Numbered from the stretch's first letter, positions 15,563-25,516 are shown. The stretch: 39,563 nucleotides of DNA from an uncultured Atopostipes sp. (GCA_910588235.1 CAJUOQ010000022.1:1-39563); one strand, 5' to 3'. Translations and numbers: made by a program. The notes: generated from the sequence alone by a model not told the origin.

Positions 15563-16468
15563 TTAATATCTTGGTTTACGATTTTGAATTTCTGTCAGTA
15601 TTTGTAAGTAGTTTTCATAACGCGATGAAGCAATTTCTCCCATCTCAACGGCTTTTTTCACTGCACAATTGGGTTCGTTTTGATGTAAGCAACCTCTAAA
15701 ACGACACTCGTCTTTTCTTTCCCACATTTCAGGGAAACAACGAGAGAGTTCTTCTTTTTCAATCTCTTCAAATTTCAGAGCACTAAAGCCAGGAGTGTCC
15801 GCAAAACGACCGCCTAACAAAGGCAACAACTCCACATGGCGAGTGGTATGGCGTCCGCGTCCAAGAGATTTTGAAGTTTCGGCTGTTTTTAAAGAAAATT
15901 CAGGATTCAAATAATTCAGCAAGGTGGATTTCCCGGCTCCTGATTGGCCAATAAAAACGACTAATTTTTCTTCAAAATAATCGGCAAAAGTCGCTTTGAT
16001 CTCTTCTTTTAAATTCTCTACTTCCTCTACATTTAAGGTAATAAATGGATAACCGATTTCTTCATAGATCTCTTTATACTGGGCGATTTCTGCTTGTTCT
16101 TTTTCATTAGCTTTATCCATTTTTGATATATAAATAATAGGCGTAATGCCATGATACTCAAGCATAACTAAAAAACGATCCAATAATTGGGTTGAAAAAT
16201 CAGGTTCAGTAACTGAAGCAATAATCACTCCAATATCCACATTGGCAATCGGTGGACGAACCAGTGCATTTTTTCTTGGTTCAATTTCAACCAATGTCCC
16301 TTCTTCTAAGTTATCACTTTCAAACTTAACATAATCACCCACTAAAGGCGTGATTCCTTCCAAACGAAAAAGACCTCGACCTCTCGTTTGGTAAGTTGTA
16401 TTGTTTTCATCTGTAATATAGTAAAAACCACTCAGCGCTTTTGTAATTTGACCTTCTTGCAAAGACAT
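15563..16468 (-). CDS. rsgA: Ribosome small subunit-dependent GTPase A
   Basis: Late-stage 30S assembly GTPase. The G motifs are circularly permuted, as expected: G4 SKMD at 115-118, G1 GQSGAGKS at 174-181, G2 TT near 208-209 and G3 DTPG at 224-227. An OB fold precedes them, and a zinc knuckle follows with C255, C260, H262 and C268. Size is 301 residues, normal. G4 reads SKMD rather than NK-D, which is common in Gram-positive RsgA. The gene starts 15 bases after the Stk kinase stop. Confidence 0.96.
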   Translation of the reverse strand: MSLQEGQITKALSGFYYITDENNTTYQTRGRGLFRLEGITPLVGDYVKFESDNLEEGTLVEIEPRKNALVRPPIANVDIGVIIASVTEPDFSTQLLDRFLVMLEYHGITPIIYISKMDKANEKEQAEIAQYKEIYEEIGYPFITLNVEEVENLKEEIKATFADYFEEKLVVFIGQSGAGKSTLLNYLNPEFSLKTAETSKSLGRGRHTTRHVELLPLLGGRFADTPGFSALKFEEIEKEELSRCFPEMWERKDECRFRGCLHQNEPNCAVKKAVEMGEIASSRYENYLQILTEIQNRKPRY

Positions 16469-16483
16469 ATCCCCTCTCTAATT

Positions 16484-18493
16484 TTAAGGTGAAACTGTTT
16501 CTTCAATAATTGTTTCCCCATCACGAACGATACGGTAAGTAGCACTTTCGCCTTCTTCCACGACAAAGTTTAAAACGAAACGTGTATCTTCAGTAATACT
16601 TAACTCTTCAGCCACATTATCCATATCTTTTTCTAAGTCATCAATATATATTTGAATTTCATTGGGTAGGAGCTCTGGTTCAGGTTCTTGTTCTGGCTCC
16701 TCTTCTTGATTTTGTTCTTCTTCGGTCTCTTCTTCATTTTCAGCAGGTTCTTCCTCTGATGTTTCCGCTTGTTTTTCTTCATACGGTAATAAAATCTGAC
16801 GTGAGAATGAAACATCGGAAACTTCTTCGGGGCCTGTAGAAAAGACAACACTTATTCGTTCACCTGCATAGAGCGAAGTCCCTGGTTCTGGATCTTGCGA
16901 AATCACTTGTCCCGCCGGAACATCCTCGGAAGGTTGTTCTTCTGATGTCAAACTGAGTCCTCGTTCCGACACATAATCATCAACACTTGCTTTTGAATAT
17001 CCACTTAAATCAATTAAAGAAATAACAGGGCGGCCCGTACTGACTGTAAAAGTAATTGTCGTATCATTTGTTGATACTTCTTCACCAGGTTCGATATCTT
17101 GGGCGATAATTCGATCGGCTTCGACCGTTTCACTCGCTTCCAGTTCGCTTTCGACAGTAAACCCTAATTCAGTCAATCTTGCGCGTATTTCTTCATAATC
17201 TTTGCCTTCATAATCTTCCATCTCAAAAAGTTCTTCGCCTAAGCTGACATATAAATCAACTTCTTCCCCTTCACGAATAGTCGCTCCAGAATCAGGTTTC
17301 GTTTGAAACACCAAGCCTTCTTCCACTTCATCATTAGACTCTTCGATGGTTTCTCCCAACACTAAAGAATATTCTGCTAACAGCTCAACCGCATCATCAT
17401 AAGTCATTCCGGTTAATTCAGTGGGAACCTCCACTTGTTTCGGTCGTTGCCATAAAAAGATGAGGCCTATCAATAATAACAACGGAATCAAGAGTAGCCA
17501 CCAGCGTTTTCTCTTTTTCTTTTTCGGGGCTTCTTCTTTCTTTTCTGCTTCCGCCTGCTCTGTTTCTTTATTTTGCTCCTTTAATGTGTTGTTCACTTCA
17601 TCAACGGTAGCCCCTAACACTAAGGTATCATCATCGTTTACATCTTTAGGCACAAACTTCTCTTCATCTCTTCTCTCAGGCGATAAAGCTGTTCTTAAAT
17701 CCTCTTGCATAGCAGCCACTGATTCATACCGATCATAGGGTTCTTTCGCCGTTGCTTTCAAGACAACATTCTCTAGTGGCTGAGGAATGCGAGAATCAAA
17801 TTCTTGCAAAGAAGGAATCGGTGTCTGAAAATGTTTTAACGCGATAGACACCGCTGATTCCCCATCAAAAGGAACGACACCTGTCAGCATTTCATATAAA
17901 ACAATGCCCAAAGAATAAATATCCGATCGCTTAGTCACCATGCTTCCTCGAGCTTGTTCAGGCGACATATACTGTACGGAGCCTAAAAGCGAATTCGTCT
18001 GTGTAATCGAATTTTGTGTCAGAGCCACCGCAATGCCAAAATCGGTGATTTTAACATTTCCGTCATGATCGATTAAAATATTGTGAGGTTTAATATCACG
18101 GTGAATGACGCCATTTGCATGCGCATAAGCAATCCCGTTTAGTATTTGATTCATAATGTCGAGCACTTTTTTATAAGGAATGGGATGATTTTCTCGAATA
18201 TATTCTTTCAAGTCCAAACCATCAATATGTTCCATCACAATATAAGGGTGATCGCCTTCGCCTACATCATAAATATTCACAATATTTGGATGAATCAGCT
18301 CGGTCGTCGATAAGGCTTCACGTTGGAAACGTCGATAACTGCTTTGATCATCATGAAAGTCTAAAGACATCATCTTAACCGCAACTTCTCGCTCCAAAAT
18401 TAAATCTTCCGCTAGATAAACATTCGCCATACCGCCTGAGCCGATTTTTCGAATAATTTTATATCGACCACTTACACGTTCTCCGCTTTTCAT
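16484..18493 (-). CDS. stk: Ser/Thr protein kinase with PASTA domains (PrkC/StkP type)
   Basis: Membrane kinase that senses cell-wall muropeptides or lipid II and controls division and wall metabolism. Kinase domain: glycine loop IGSGGMANVY (residues 18-27), catalytic K40, HRD 131-133, DFG 151-153. A basic stretch KKKKRKR precedes one membrane helix (about 331-348). Outside the cell there are three PASTA repeats (about 353-422, 423-490 and 491-560), then a strongly acidic linker rich in Glu (about 575-620) and a small C-terminal domain. Total 669 residues. It overlaps stp by 4 bases (ATGA). The acidic linker is longer than in many relatives; its role is unknown. Confidence 0.96.
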   Translation of the reverse strand: MKSGERVSGRYKIIRKIGSGGMANVYLAEDLILEREVAVKMMSLDFHDDQSSYRRFQREALSTTELIHPNIVNIYDVGEGDHPYIVMEHIDGLDLKEYIRENHPIPYKKVLDIMNQILNGIAYAHANGVIHRDIKPHNILIDHDGNVKITDFGIAVALTQNSITQTNSLLGSVQYMSPEQARGSMVTKRSDIYSLGIVLYEMLTGVVPFDGESAVSIALKHFQTPIPSLQEFDSRIPQPLENVVLKATAKEPYDRYESVAAMQEDLRTALSPERRDEEKFVPKDVNDDDTLVLGATVDEVNNTLKEQNKETEQAEAEKKEEAPKKKKRKRWWLLLIPLLLLIGLIFLWQRPKQVEVPTELTGMTYDDAVELLAEYSLVLGETIEESNDEVEEGLVFQTKPDSGATIREGEEVDLYVSLGEELFEMEDYEGKDYEEIRARLTELGFTVESELEASETVEADRIIAQDIEPGEEVSTNDTTITFTVSTGRPVISLIDLSGYSKASVDDYVSERGLSLTSEEQPSEDVPAGQVISQDPEPGTSLYAGERISVVFSTGPEEVSDVSFSRQILLPYEEKQAETSEEEPAENEEETEEEQNQEEEPEQEPEPELLPNEIQIYIDDLEKDMDNVAEELSITEDTRFVLNFVVEEGESATYRIVRDGETIIEETVSP

Positions 18494-19254
18494 TCATTTT
18501 CACCCGCCTCTTTTTGCTTCTCGGAATGCACGTCAATTAAATTCACGGTAATATTATCCGATGCATCATTTTTAATCGCTGTTTCAATCAGCGTATCTGC
18601 TTTTTCTGACAATGTTTTGTTTTGTTTCAGTATTCGGATCATTGCTTCTGGATCCACAACATTTGATAAGCCATCTGAATTTAATAATACCAGTTCGGCA
18701 CTATTTTTAGGCTCTTTAAAAAAATCGACCTTGATATTGCTGTCGACTCCTAAAGAACGCGTTAAAGCATTGCGATTCACATGGTTCATCGCTTCTGCAT
18801 CTGTTAATTCGCCTCGTCTTTGTAATTCAGAGACAAACGAATGATCTTCTGTAATTAATTGCATCTGCTCATCTTTATAAATATAAGCGCGGCTATCTCC
18901 GACGTTTGCAAATAATATTTGTTCTTCTAAGACCACACAAGCGACCAATGTCGTCCCCATACCCGATAAATCAGAATATTTACTGGCCGCATCAAAAATA
19001 CGTTGGTTTTCTTGATTAATCCGTTCATTAAGCCAATTTTGGATAATATAAATATCCGTCGTCTTAAATTCAGTTTGCTCCCAAGCATTTCCGATTTGTG
19101 AGACGGCCATTTCACTTGCAATATCTCCTGCTTGATGGCCTCCTAAGCCGTCGCATAAAACGCCTAATAAAACATTTTCTTGATTAAAAAAGACTTCAGC
19201 ATAGTCTTGATTATCTTTTCTTTTTCCTTGATTTGTTTTTAAACTGTATTCCAT
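18490..19254 (-). CDS. stp: PP2C-family protein phosphatase, partner of Stk
   Basis: Mn-dependent phosphatase that reverses Stk phosphorylation. PP2C motifs are visible: TNQGKRKDNQDY near the start, CDGLGGHQAGDIAS, GMGTTLVAC, NVGDSRAYIY, LNSDGLSNVV and DNITVNLID. The protein has 254 residues, normal for Stp/PrpC. Its stop overlaps the kinase start, so the two are translationally coupled. A weak hairpin after rsmB (19325-19343) separates it from the upstream gene; a local promoter in 19255-19320 is possible but no clear boxes are seen. Confidence 0.95.
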   Translation of the reverse strand: MEYSLKTNQGKRKDNQDYAEVFFNQENVLLGVLCDGLGGHQAGDIASEMAVSQIGNAWEQTEFKTTDIYIIQNWLNERINQENQRIFDAASKYSDLSGMGTTLVACVVLEEQILFANVGDSRAYIYKDEQMQLITEDHSFVSELQRRGELTDAEAMNHVNRNALTRSLGVDSNIKVDFFKEPKNSAELVLLNSDGLSNVVDPEAMIRILKQNKTLSEKADTLIETAIKNDASDNITVNLIDVHSEKQKEAGENE

Positions 19255-19312
19255 TTATACACCTCGATACCATTCAACATTTTATATAGTTAGTATGTAA
19301 CATTTTACCGAA

Positions 19313-19343
19313 TAAAACAAGACAGGGATGTGAATGCCATCCC
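19313..19343 (-). terminator. Weak hairpin after rsmB
   Basis: GGGATG and CATCCC form a 6-bp stem with a 7-base loop, followed on the transcript by TGTCTTGTTTT. It starts right at the rsmB stop codon. Probably a partial terminator that lets some transcripts continue into stp-stk. Confidence 0.5.
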
Positions 19344-20714
19344 TTAATCTTCGTTTTTCTTCAGACGTGCAATAAAGAAGCCGTCCGTATCATACTGATG
19401 AGGATAGATCGTGATTGCTCCTTCCTCATCTAATTGTAACTGCTCACTTGGCAGCTCTACTTTTTCTTGGGTAAATGCTGGATTATTTTCTAAAAATTGA
19501 GCGACAACTTCTTGGTTTTCACGCTTAGATATTGTACAAGTAGAATAAATTAATTCTCCACCCGGTTTCAGTACTTTACTCACCGCTTGGATAATTTCGT
19601 TCTGCAACTTCTGTAAACTTAGAATATCTTCTTTGCTTTTGTTGTAACGAATTTCAGGACGACGACGCATTAGACCTAAACCTGAACACGGAGCATCAAT
19701 TAAGATCCGGTCAAATGTATTCTCTGGAAACTGCGTCAATACTTCCCTAGCATCGAGCTGTTGCGCATGGACAATTTCTTCTACATTTTGACGTCTAGCA
19801 TTTTCATTGATTAATTCAATCTTATGTGAATGAATATCTAAGGCTTCAATTTTTCCACCCTGGTCGGCGGCTACATAATTCGCAAGATGCATCGTTTTTC
19901 CACCTGGTGCCGCACAAGCATCCAGTACATCATGGTTTGGAGCTACATTTAAAGCTGGTGCCACCAACATCGATGTTTCGTCTTGGACAGCTAGATACCC
20001 TTCTTTAAATAAACGCGAGTTTGCTGGAACGCCATTTAACACAATGAGCCCAAAAGGAGAAATGGTGCTTTTTTTCACTTCATAACCTTCTGCTTCTAAT
20101 TCTTGTAGAGCCTCATCCCGCAAAATTCTGTTTAGATTGACGCGTAAACTTAATTTTGGTCGTTCAATTAAAGCAGCGGCTAAGGCTTCTGCTTCTTTTG
20201 CTCCTAATTCTTCAATAAATTCATCGACCAACCATAGAGGTAAACTATACTCGATCGACAAACGTTTATTTATCGGTTCTATTTTAGAAACATCACGAAC
20301 ACCTTTTCTTTGGATGTTTCGTAAGACACCGTTGACTAGGCCAACTACCCCGCGGTGCCCTCGCACACGCGCGATATTAGCTGCTTCGTTGACAATGGCA
20401 TGGTCAGGAATACGGTCTAAATATTCCATCTGGTAGAGCGAAATACGCAATACTTGGTTGACCCAATTATCTAATTTCTTCTGTTTTTTTAAAAAAGGAG
20501 CGAGTTGGTAATCCAAGGTCATTTTTCTTTGGATGACTCCATAAACAATCTCAGTCATTAAGTTACTTTCTTCTTTGGATAGTTCGCGTTGGTCAATCAC
20601 TTGACGTAATAAAAGGTTACTATAAGCCCCTTTCATCTCCACTTCTTCTAAAATCTCCACCGCTAAATAACGGCTGGAATTTTTAATCTTTTTTTTACTC
20701 GCCAAATTGAGCAC
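19344..20714 (-). CDS. rsmB: 16S rRNA m5C967 methyltransferase RsmB
   Basis: Methylates cytosine 967 of 16S rRNA (E. coli numbering). The N-terminal NusB-like RNA-binding domain (about residues 10-140) precedes the Rossmann methyltransferase domain. SAM motif DACAAPGGKT is at 265-274, motif IV DAPCSG at 340-345 and the catalytic Cys is in STCTI near 393. The start is uncertain: GTG at 20714 overlaps the fmt end, while TTG at 20705 has AAGGTG 7 bases upstream and would remove three residues. Adjacent to fmt, as in most Firmicutes. Confidence 0.94.
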   Translation of the reverse strand: MLNLASKKKIKNSSRYLAVEILEEVEMKGAYSNLLLRQVIDQRELSKEESNLMTEIVYGVIQRKMTLDYQLAPFLKKQKKLDNWVNQVLRISLYQMEYLDRIPDHAIVNEAANIARVRGHRGVVGLVNGVLRNIQRKGVRDVSKIEPINKRLSIEYSLPLWLVDEFIEELGAKEAEALAAALIERPKLSLRVNLNRILRDEALQELEAEGYEVKKSTISPFGLIVLNGVPANSRLFKEGYLAVQDETSMLVAPALNVAPNHDVLDACAAPGGKTMHLANYVAADQGGKIEALDIHSHKIELINENARRQNVEEIVHAQQLDAREVLTQFPENTFDRILIDAPCSGLGLMRRRPEIRYNKSKEDILSLQKLQNEIIQAVSKVLKPGGELIYSTCTISKRENQEVVAQFLENNPAFTQEKVELPSEQLQLDEEGAITIYPHQYDTDGFFIARLKKNED

Positions 20715-21636
20715 CTTCTTCTAAATCGGCTCCCGCTAAATAATTAACAACATTTAAGCGTTTCTTTCCAGCAGGTTGAACTTCTTTTAGTGAAAGAATC
20801 GTACCTTCACCGCTAGCCACATATAAATCCTCTTTATCCAATTGGATGACGGTTCCCGGTTCTTTGTCCGTTGTTTCATCGATGACTTCCGTGTCCCAAA
20901 TCTTAAATCTTTCACCTTCTAATAACGTATAGGCACCGGGTGCTGGTCGTAAAGCTCGCACTTGGTTAAAGATTTCTCGGGCTGTCTGGTTCCAGTCAAT
21001 TTTTTCTTGTTCTTTAGAAATCATCGGGGAAAAACTTACTTCTGCTTCGTCTTGCACGATCGATTCGTTCTCTCCTGCAAAAATAGCCGGTAAAGTATCC
21101 ATCAGTAAATCACGGCCTAAAAGGCTTAATTTTTCAAATAAAGTACCGGTGTCATCGGCATCTGTAATGGGAATTTCACGTTGAGAAATAATATTCCCTG
21201 CATCCATCACTTTCTCCATATACATGATAGTGACGCCCGTTTTTTCTTCCCCTTTCAAAATGGCATAATGAATCGGTGCTGCTCCACGATATTTCGGTAA
21301 GAGCGAAGCATGCACATTAATCGCGCCATAAGTAGGAGCTTTTAATAGTTTTGTAGGCACAAATTGTCCGTAAGCTGCCGTGATCAATAGATCAGGCGCT
21401 ATATCCAAAATTTCTTGCATTTCTTCTGAACCTGATAATTTCTCCGGTTGCAAAACAGGAATTTCATAAGTTTCCGCTAATTGTTTCACCGGCGACGGTG
21501 TTAAAATTTGTTTACGCCCTACTTTTCGATCAGGCTGGGTGACGACAGCCGTTACTTCCAATGTTTCGTCATCGATTAATGCCTGTAAAATAGGGACTGA
21601 AAATTCTGGTGTTCCCATAAATATGACTTTATTCAT
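20695..21636 (-). CDS. fmt: Methionyl-tRNA formyltransferase
   Basis: Adds a formyl group from 10-formyl-THF to initiator Met-tRNA. The N-terminal formyltransferase domain holds the active-site set N107, H109 and D145 (INVHASLLPKYRGAAPI and MDAGNII); the C-terminal OB-like tRNA-binding domain follows from about residue 205. The start is the ATG at 21636 (MNKVIFMGTPEFS) with AGGAG 9 bases upstream; a longer reading to 21696 would overlap priA. The protein has 313 residues. Peptide deformylase (def), often between priA and fmt, is absent here. Confidence 0.96.
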   Translation of the reverse strand: MNKVIFMGTPEFSVPILQALIDDETLEVTAVVTQPDRKVGRKQILTPSPVKQLAETYEIPVLQPEKLSGSEEMQEILDIAPDLLITAAYGQFVPTKLLKAPTYGAINVHASLLPKYRGAAPIHYAILKGEEKTGVTIMYMEKVMDAGNIISQREIPITDADDTGTLFEKLSLLGRDLLMDTLPAIFAGENESIVQDEAEVSFSPMISKEQEKIDWNQTAREIFNQVRALRPAPGAYTLLEGERFKIWDTEVIDETTDKEPGTVIQLDKEDLYVASGEGTILSLKEVQPAGKKRLNVVNYLAGADLEEGAQFGE

Positions 21637-21667
21637 GTTTAAATACTCCTTATTTCCATAGTAAATT

Positions 21668-24085
21668 TTATAAAAACTGACTAGGCTGGGGATCAATTTT
21701 GATTAATAACCCCTTCGCTTGTTCTTTTTGTGTCGTGTTTAATAATTCATGTAACCGTTCATTCAAACGGGCTTCGTGTTTGTATTTGATAATTAATTGA
21801 AAATGATATTTATTATGCGTACGTGCGACAAACCGTGGCGTCGGACCTAACAAGATCGCTTGCTCACTTAAATAAGGCTTAATAAATTCAGCGACTTGTT
21901 GGATTCTTTTAGCAGCAGTCACTTCATTTTCATGGCTGACTTGAATACTCGTCAAGAAATAATAAGGGCTGTAATCACTTAAATGACGGTATTTCATTTC
22001 TCTGAAATAAAATTGTTCGTAAGCATGGTTTTGGGCGTAGCGGATAGCATAATGCTCGGGATTGTAGGTTTGAATCACAACATCCCCTGTGATTTCACCT
22101 CGACCTGCACGTCCACTGACTTGTGTGAGTAATTGAAAAGTCTTTTCAGCCGAGCGGAAATCTGGTAATCCTAAAGCCGTATCGGCATTTAAGACCCCAA
22201 CGAAAGTAACATTAGGGAAATCAAGTCCTTTGGCAATCATTTGAGTTCCTAGTAGAATATCTGCTTCTTGATTCCCAAACTGTTGGAGTAACCGTTCATG
22301 TGCCCCTTTTCGGCGGGTCGTGTCGACATCCATCCGAATAATTTTGGCTTCCGGAAACATTTTTTGTAACTCTTCTTGAACTTTTTGAGTGCCCGTTCCA
22401 AAGTAGCGAATCCGACGACTGTTACAGGCTGGACATATCTTCGGAACGCCCTCTTCATGCCCACAGTAATGGCATTTCATGGAGTGCGAATCCATATGTA
22501 GTGTTTGCGAAATATCACAATTTGGACATTTCAAGACAAACCCACAATCTCGACACATGACAAAAGACGAATAGCCCCGTCGATTTAACATTAAAACAGA
22601 TTGTTCTTTTTTCGCTAAACGATCTTTGATCGATTCTTGTAAATGATGAGAGAAAAGAGTTGAATTGCCTGCCCGCATCTCTTCTCGCATATCAATAATG
22701 CTCACGGCGGGGAGTGGGCGTTCATTGACTCGTTTATTTAACTCCAACAAGGTATAAACGCCTTTTGAAGCGCGTGCTCTCGACTCTAATGCCGGCGTCG
22801 CACTTCCAAGAACGACAGGGCAATCATGTCTTTCACCACGCCAAATGGCGACATCGCGTGCATGATATCGTGGCGCTTCTGATTGCTTGTAAGAGGTCTC
22901 ATGTTCTTCATCAATCACAATAATGCCTAAGTTTTCAATCGGAGCAAAGACACTCGAACGGGCCCCGACAACGACCCTTGCTTCGCCTTTTTCTATTTTT
23001 CGCCATTCATCATATTTCTCGCCATTGGAAAGACCACTATGAAGAACAGCTACTAAATCTCCAAATCGCCCTTTAAATCGATGAACCATTTGGGGCGTTA
23101 AAGCAATTTCTGGCACTAAAACAAGCGCGCCTTCTCCTTTGGCTAATACTTCAGCAATCGTCTGTAAATACACTTCCGTCTTGCCACTTCCGGTAATTCC
23201 TTGCAGTAAAAAGACTTCATGCTGATCTTTTTGTACCGCGGTGTTGATTTTGTCGTAAGCGGCTTGTTGTTCAGGGTTTAAAGTGAGTGGTTCTGTTTTT
23301 TCAATTGCTGAGTCGCGATAAGGATCCCGGTAAACCTCGACTTCTTCGATCACACACCAGCCTTCTTCTACTCCTCGGTTAACGACGGCAGTTGAAATAT
23401 CATGTTCGTTCCTTAAAGTACGCATATCAATGGTTTCATCTGCTGGCAATTGCAACAAGAGTTCCAAGAACTGCTTTTGTCGATGGGCATTGCCTGGTAC
23501 TTCTTGCAGCTCTTTTTTTAATTCAGTGGTCGGCATATCAACCCGCACGACTTTTTTAACCTTTTTCGTCACTTTGTCATCCACTAAATAATTGACTTCG
23601 ATTTTATTTTCTTTCTTTAACTTCAACATCGTACTTACTAATTGACGCTCTTCTACTTCATCCCAGCTCATGCGATTTTTCCCACGAAAAATATCGAATA
23701 AAGCCTCATCCGAAAGATCAGCGGTTACAGTAACCACTTTTTCATAAGTGGCTCGTAGAACCGCTGGTAGCATCGTCTGGTAACTACTAATGCGAAAACT
23801 GTAGGTAGTTTGTGCCATCCATTCGCCTAAATCAATCAATTCAGCATTTAATACAGGCTCTAAATCCATCACACTACTAATTTCTTTTAATTCGCCTTCA
23901 AAGTCTTGCGTATTTTTAAGCGTTGTAATAAAACCTTGGACACGTCGATTTCCTAAACCAAAAGGAACAATCACGCGCATGCCGATAGCAACCTCTCCTT
24001 GTAATGCTTCCGGTATTTTAAATTCATAGGGACTGTTTGTTTGGAGTGTAGGCACATCCACAATCACTTCTGCTATTTGCCGCAC
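21668..24085 (-). CDS. priA: Primosomal protein N' (replication restart helicase PriA, GTG start)
   Basis: Recognises stalled forks and reloads the replicative helicase. The N-terminal 3'-DNA-binding domain (residues 1 to about 110) and winged helix precede a helicase core with Walker A GITGSGKT (296-303) and DEEH (392-395). The zinc site has all eight cysteines: 511, 514, 520, 523, 538, 541, 551 and 554. The C-terminal helicase half has QVSGRAGRG. The protein is 805 residues, normal for Firmicutes. Start is GTG with AAGGAAG upstream. It follows coaBC by 33 bases. Confidence 0.96.
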   Translation of the reverse strand: MRQIAEVIVDVPTLQTNSPYEFKIPEALQGEVAIGMRVIVPFGLGNRRVQGFITTLKNTQDFEGELKEISSVMDLEPVLNAELIDLGEWMAQTTYSFRISSYQTMLPAVLRATYEKVVTVTADLSDEALFDIFRGKNRMSWDEVEERQLVSTMLKLKKENKIEVNYLVDDKVTKKVKKVVRVDMPTTELKKELQEVPGNAHRQKQFLELLLQLPADETIDMRTLRNEHDISTAVVNRGVEEGWCVIEEVEVYRDPYRDSAIEKTEPLTLNPEQQAAYDKINTAVQKDQHEVFLLQGITGSGKTEVYLQTIAEVLAKGEGALVLVPEIALTPQMVHRFKGRFGDLVAVLHSGLSNGEKYDEWRKIEKGEARVVVGARSSVFAPIENLGIIVIDEEHETSYKQSEAPRYHARDVAIWRGERHDCPVVLGSATPALESRARASKGVYTLLELNKRVNERPLPAVSIIDMREEMRAGNSTLFSHHLQESIKDRLAKKEQSVLMLNRRGYSSFVMCRDCGFVLKCPNCDISQTLHMDSHSMKCHYCGHEEGVPKICPACNSRRIRYFGTGTQKVQEELQKMFPEAKIIRMDVDTTRRKGAHERLLQQFGNQEADILLGTQMIAKGLDFPNVTFVGVLNADTALGLPDFRSAEKTFQLLTQVSGRAGRGEITGDVVIQTYNPEHYAIRYAQNHAYEQFYFREMKYRHLSDYSPYYFLTSIQVSHENEVTAAKRIQQVAEFIKPYLSEQAILLGPTPRFVARTHNKYHFQLIIKYKHEARLNERLHELLNTTQKEQAKGLLIKIDPQPSQFL

Positions 24086-24118
24086 GTTTTTCTTCCTTTC
24101 TTAAATCTAAAAAACATT

Positions 24119-25339
24119 CTATTCCTCAATCTCTAGTTCTTGAACAATTTTATCAATTAATATATGCGCAATATTCTTTTTAGACGTTTTAGGGATTTCT
24201 ATTTTATCATGATCACTCGTAAAAATAATGACTTGATTATCGTCGACATTAAATCCACGGTCTGCTCGTCCAACTTCATTTGCGACAATCATATCTAAGT
24301 GTTTCTCTTGTAATTTTTTCTGGGCGTATTTCTCTAATTCATCCGTTTCAGCCGCAAAACCGACTAAAAACTGCTGTTCTTTTTTCTGACCCATTGTTTT
24401 TAAAATATCTGGATTTTCCGCTAACTCAATACTCACTGTTTCGGAATCTCTTTCTTTTTTCATTTTAGATGTCGCCGTATGCGCAACGCCATAATCCGAA
24501 ACAGCTGCCGACATAATTAAAATATTTGTTTCGGCAAAACGCTCATCGATAGCCTCGTACATTTCTTTGGCCGAATCGACTCGAACGGTCTGAATCGCTT
24601 GCGGCGCCTTTAACTCACTGGCGGTGACCAAAGTAACTTCCGCTCCTTTTTGATAAGCAGCTTCCGCAATGGCATGCCCCGTTTTTCCCGAAGAATCATT
24701 CGTAATATAACGGACCGGATCAATTCTTTCTTTGGTTCCGCCAGCGCTCACCAGTATTTTGTAACCTTTTAAAGGTAAATCAGCCGTGGAAGAAATGATA
24801 AATTGTTCCAACTCTTCAACAATCCGCTCATTCTCCGGGTAACGCCCTTTGCCTTCATACCCTTCAGCTAAAAAGCCTGTATCGGGTTCTACGACATAAG
24901 CGCCTCTCTTTTTCAAAGTTTGGATATTTTCTTGAGTCGCTTCATGGTTAAACATGTCTGTATTCATCGCCGGCACAATAAAGAGCGGTTGTTTCGTCGC
25001 TAACAACGAAGAAGTCACAAAATTATCTGCGAAACCAGCGGCCATTTTAGCGATGGTATTGGCTGTAGCTGGTGCTACCACAGCAATATCCGTCCAATCA
25101 GCTAAATCTACATGAGCCACATGCTCTGGATCTTTTTCACTAAAAGTGTCTAGATGTACTTCATGTTGGCTTAAAATCTGAAAAGTCAATGGTGTAACAA
25201 ATTCTGTTGCTGATTTCGTCATGGCTACGCGAACTTTAGCGCCTTTTTTAATCAAAGTACGCATGAAGTCAACGACTTTGTAAATCGCAATGCCTCCTGT
25301 AACATACAGGGCAATATTTTTATCTTTCAACATCATCAA
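24119..25339 (-). CDS. coaBC: Bifunctional phosphopantothenoylcysteine decarboxylase/synthetase
   Basis: Two steps of coenzyme A synthesis: CoaB joins cysteine to phosphopantothenate with CTP, CoaC (FMN) decarboxylates the product. The N-terminal CoaC flavoprotein domain shows VTGGIAIYK, the active His in HVDLADWTD (H76) and PAMNTDMF (123-130). The CoaB domain shows SAGGTKERIDPVRYI, NDSSGKTGHAIA and VGFAAETDE. The protein has about 406 residues. The start is one of TTG 25339, ATG 25336 or ATG 25333; AGGA at 25347-25350 favours the first two. Order rpoZ-coaBC-priA is conserved in Firmicutes. Confidence 0.95.
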   Translation of the reverse strand: MMMLKDKNIALYVTGGIAIYKVVDFMRTLIKKGAKVRVAMTKSATEFVTPLTFQILSQHEVHLDTFSEKDPEHVAHVDLADWTDIAVVAPATANTIAKMAAGFADNFVTSSLLATKQPLFIVPAMNTDMFNHEATQENIQTLKKRGAYVVEPDTGFLAEGYEGKGRYPENERIVEELEQFIISSTADLPLKGYKILVSAGGTKERIDPVRYITNDSSGKTGHAIAEAAYQKGAEVTLVTASELKAPQAIQTVRVDSAKEMYEAIDERFAETNILIMSAAVSDYGVAHTATSKMKKERDSETVSIELAENPDILKTMGQKKEQQFLVGFAAETDELEKYAQKKLQEKHLDMIVANEVGRADRGFNVDDNQVIIFTSDHDKIEIPKTSKKNIAHILIDKIVQELEIEE

Positions 25340-25478
25340 ACACCCATCCTGTTCTTTTTATATTTCTTCTATTTTAACAAAAACAAGCAGCTTTTGCTGG
25401 AGGATCTTCAAGTTCTCTAAGTTCTACCTATCTATTACAATACCACAAATCATTTGTGAAATTGAGTGTAGAGAGTTT

Positions 25479-25516
25479 AAAAAGACAGTCTGATAAGGGT
25501 TATCAGAACTGTCTTT
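25479..25516 (-). terminator. Intrinsic terminator of the gmk-rpoZ operon
   Basis: AAAGACAGT (25481-25489) pairs with ACTGTCTTT (25508-25516) and TGATAA with TTATCA inside, loop of three bases. The transcript then reads TTTTT. It lies about 30 bases after rpoZ. A 15-base palindrome CACAAAT-C-ATTTGTG (25444-25458) follows in the rpoZ-coaBC gap; its meaning is unknown. Confidence 0.85.

Noticed and set aside
19255..19324. Separate promoter for stp-stk.
   Set aside because: AT-rich sequence with several partial -10-like words but no -35/-10 pair at a good distance.
25444..25458. 15-base palindrome CACAAAT-C-ATTTGTG between rpoZ and coaBC, considered as an FNR/CRP-type operator.
   Set aside because: The half-site order is inverted relative to TGTGA-N6-TCACA and no promoter is seen next to it.
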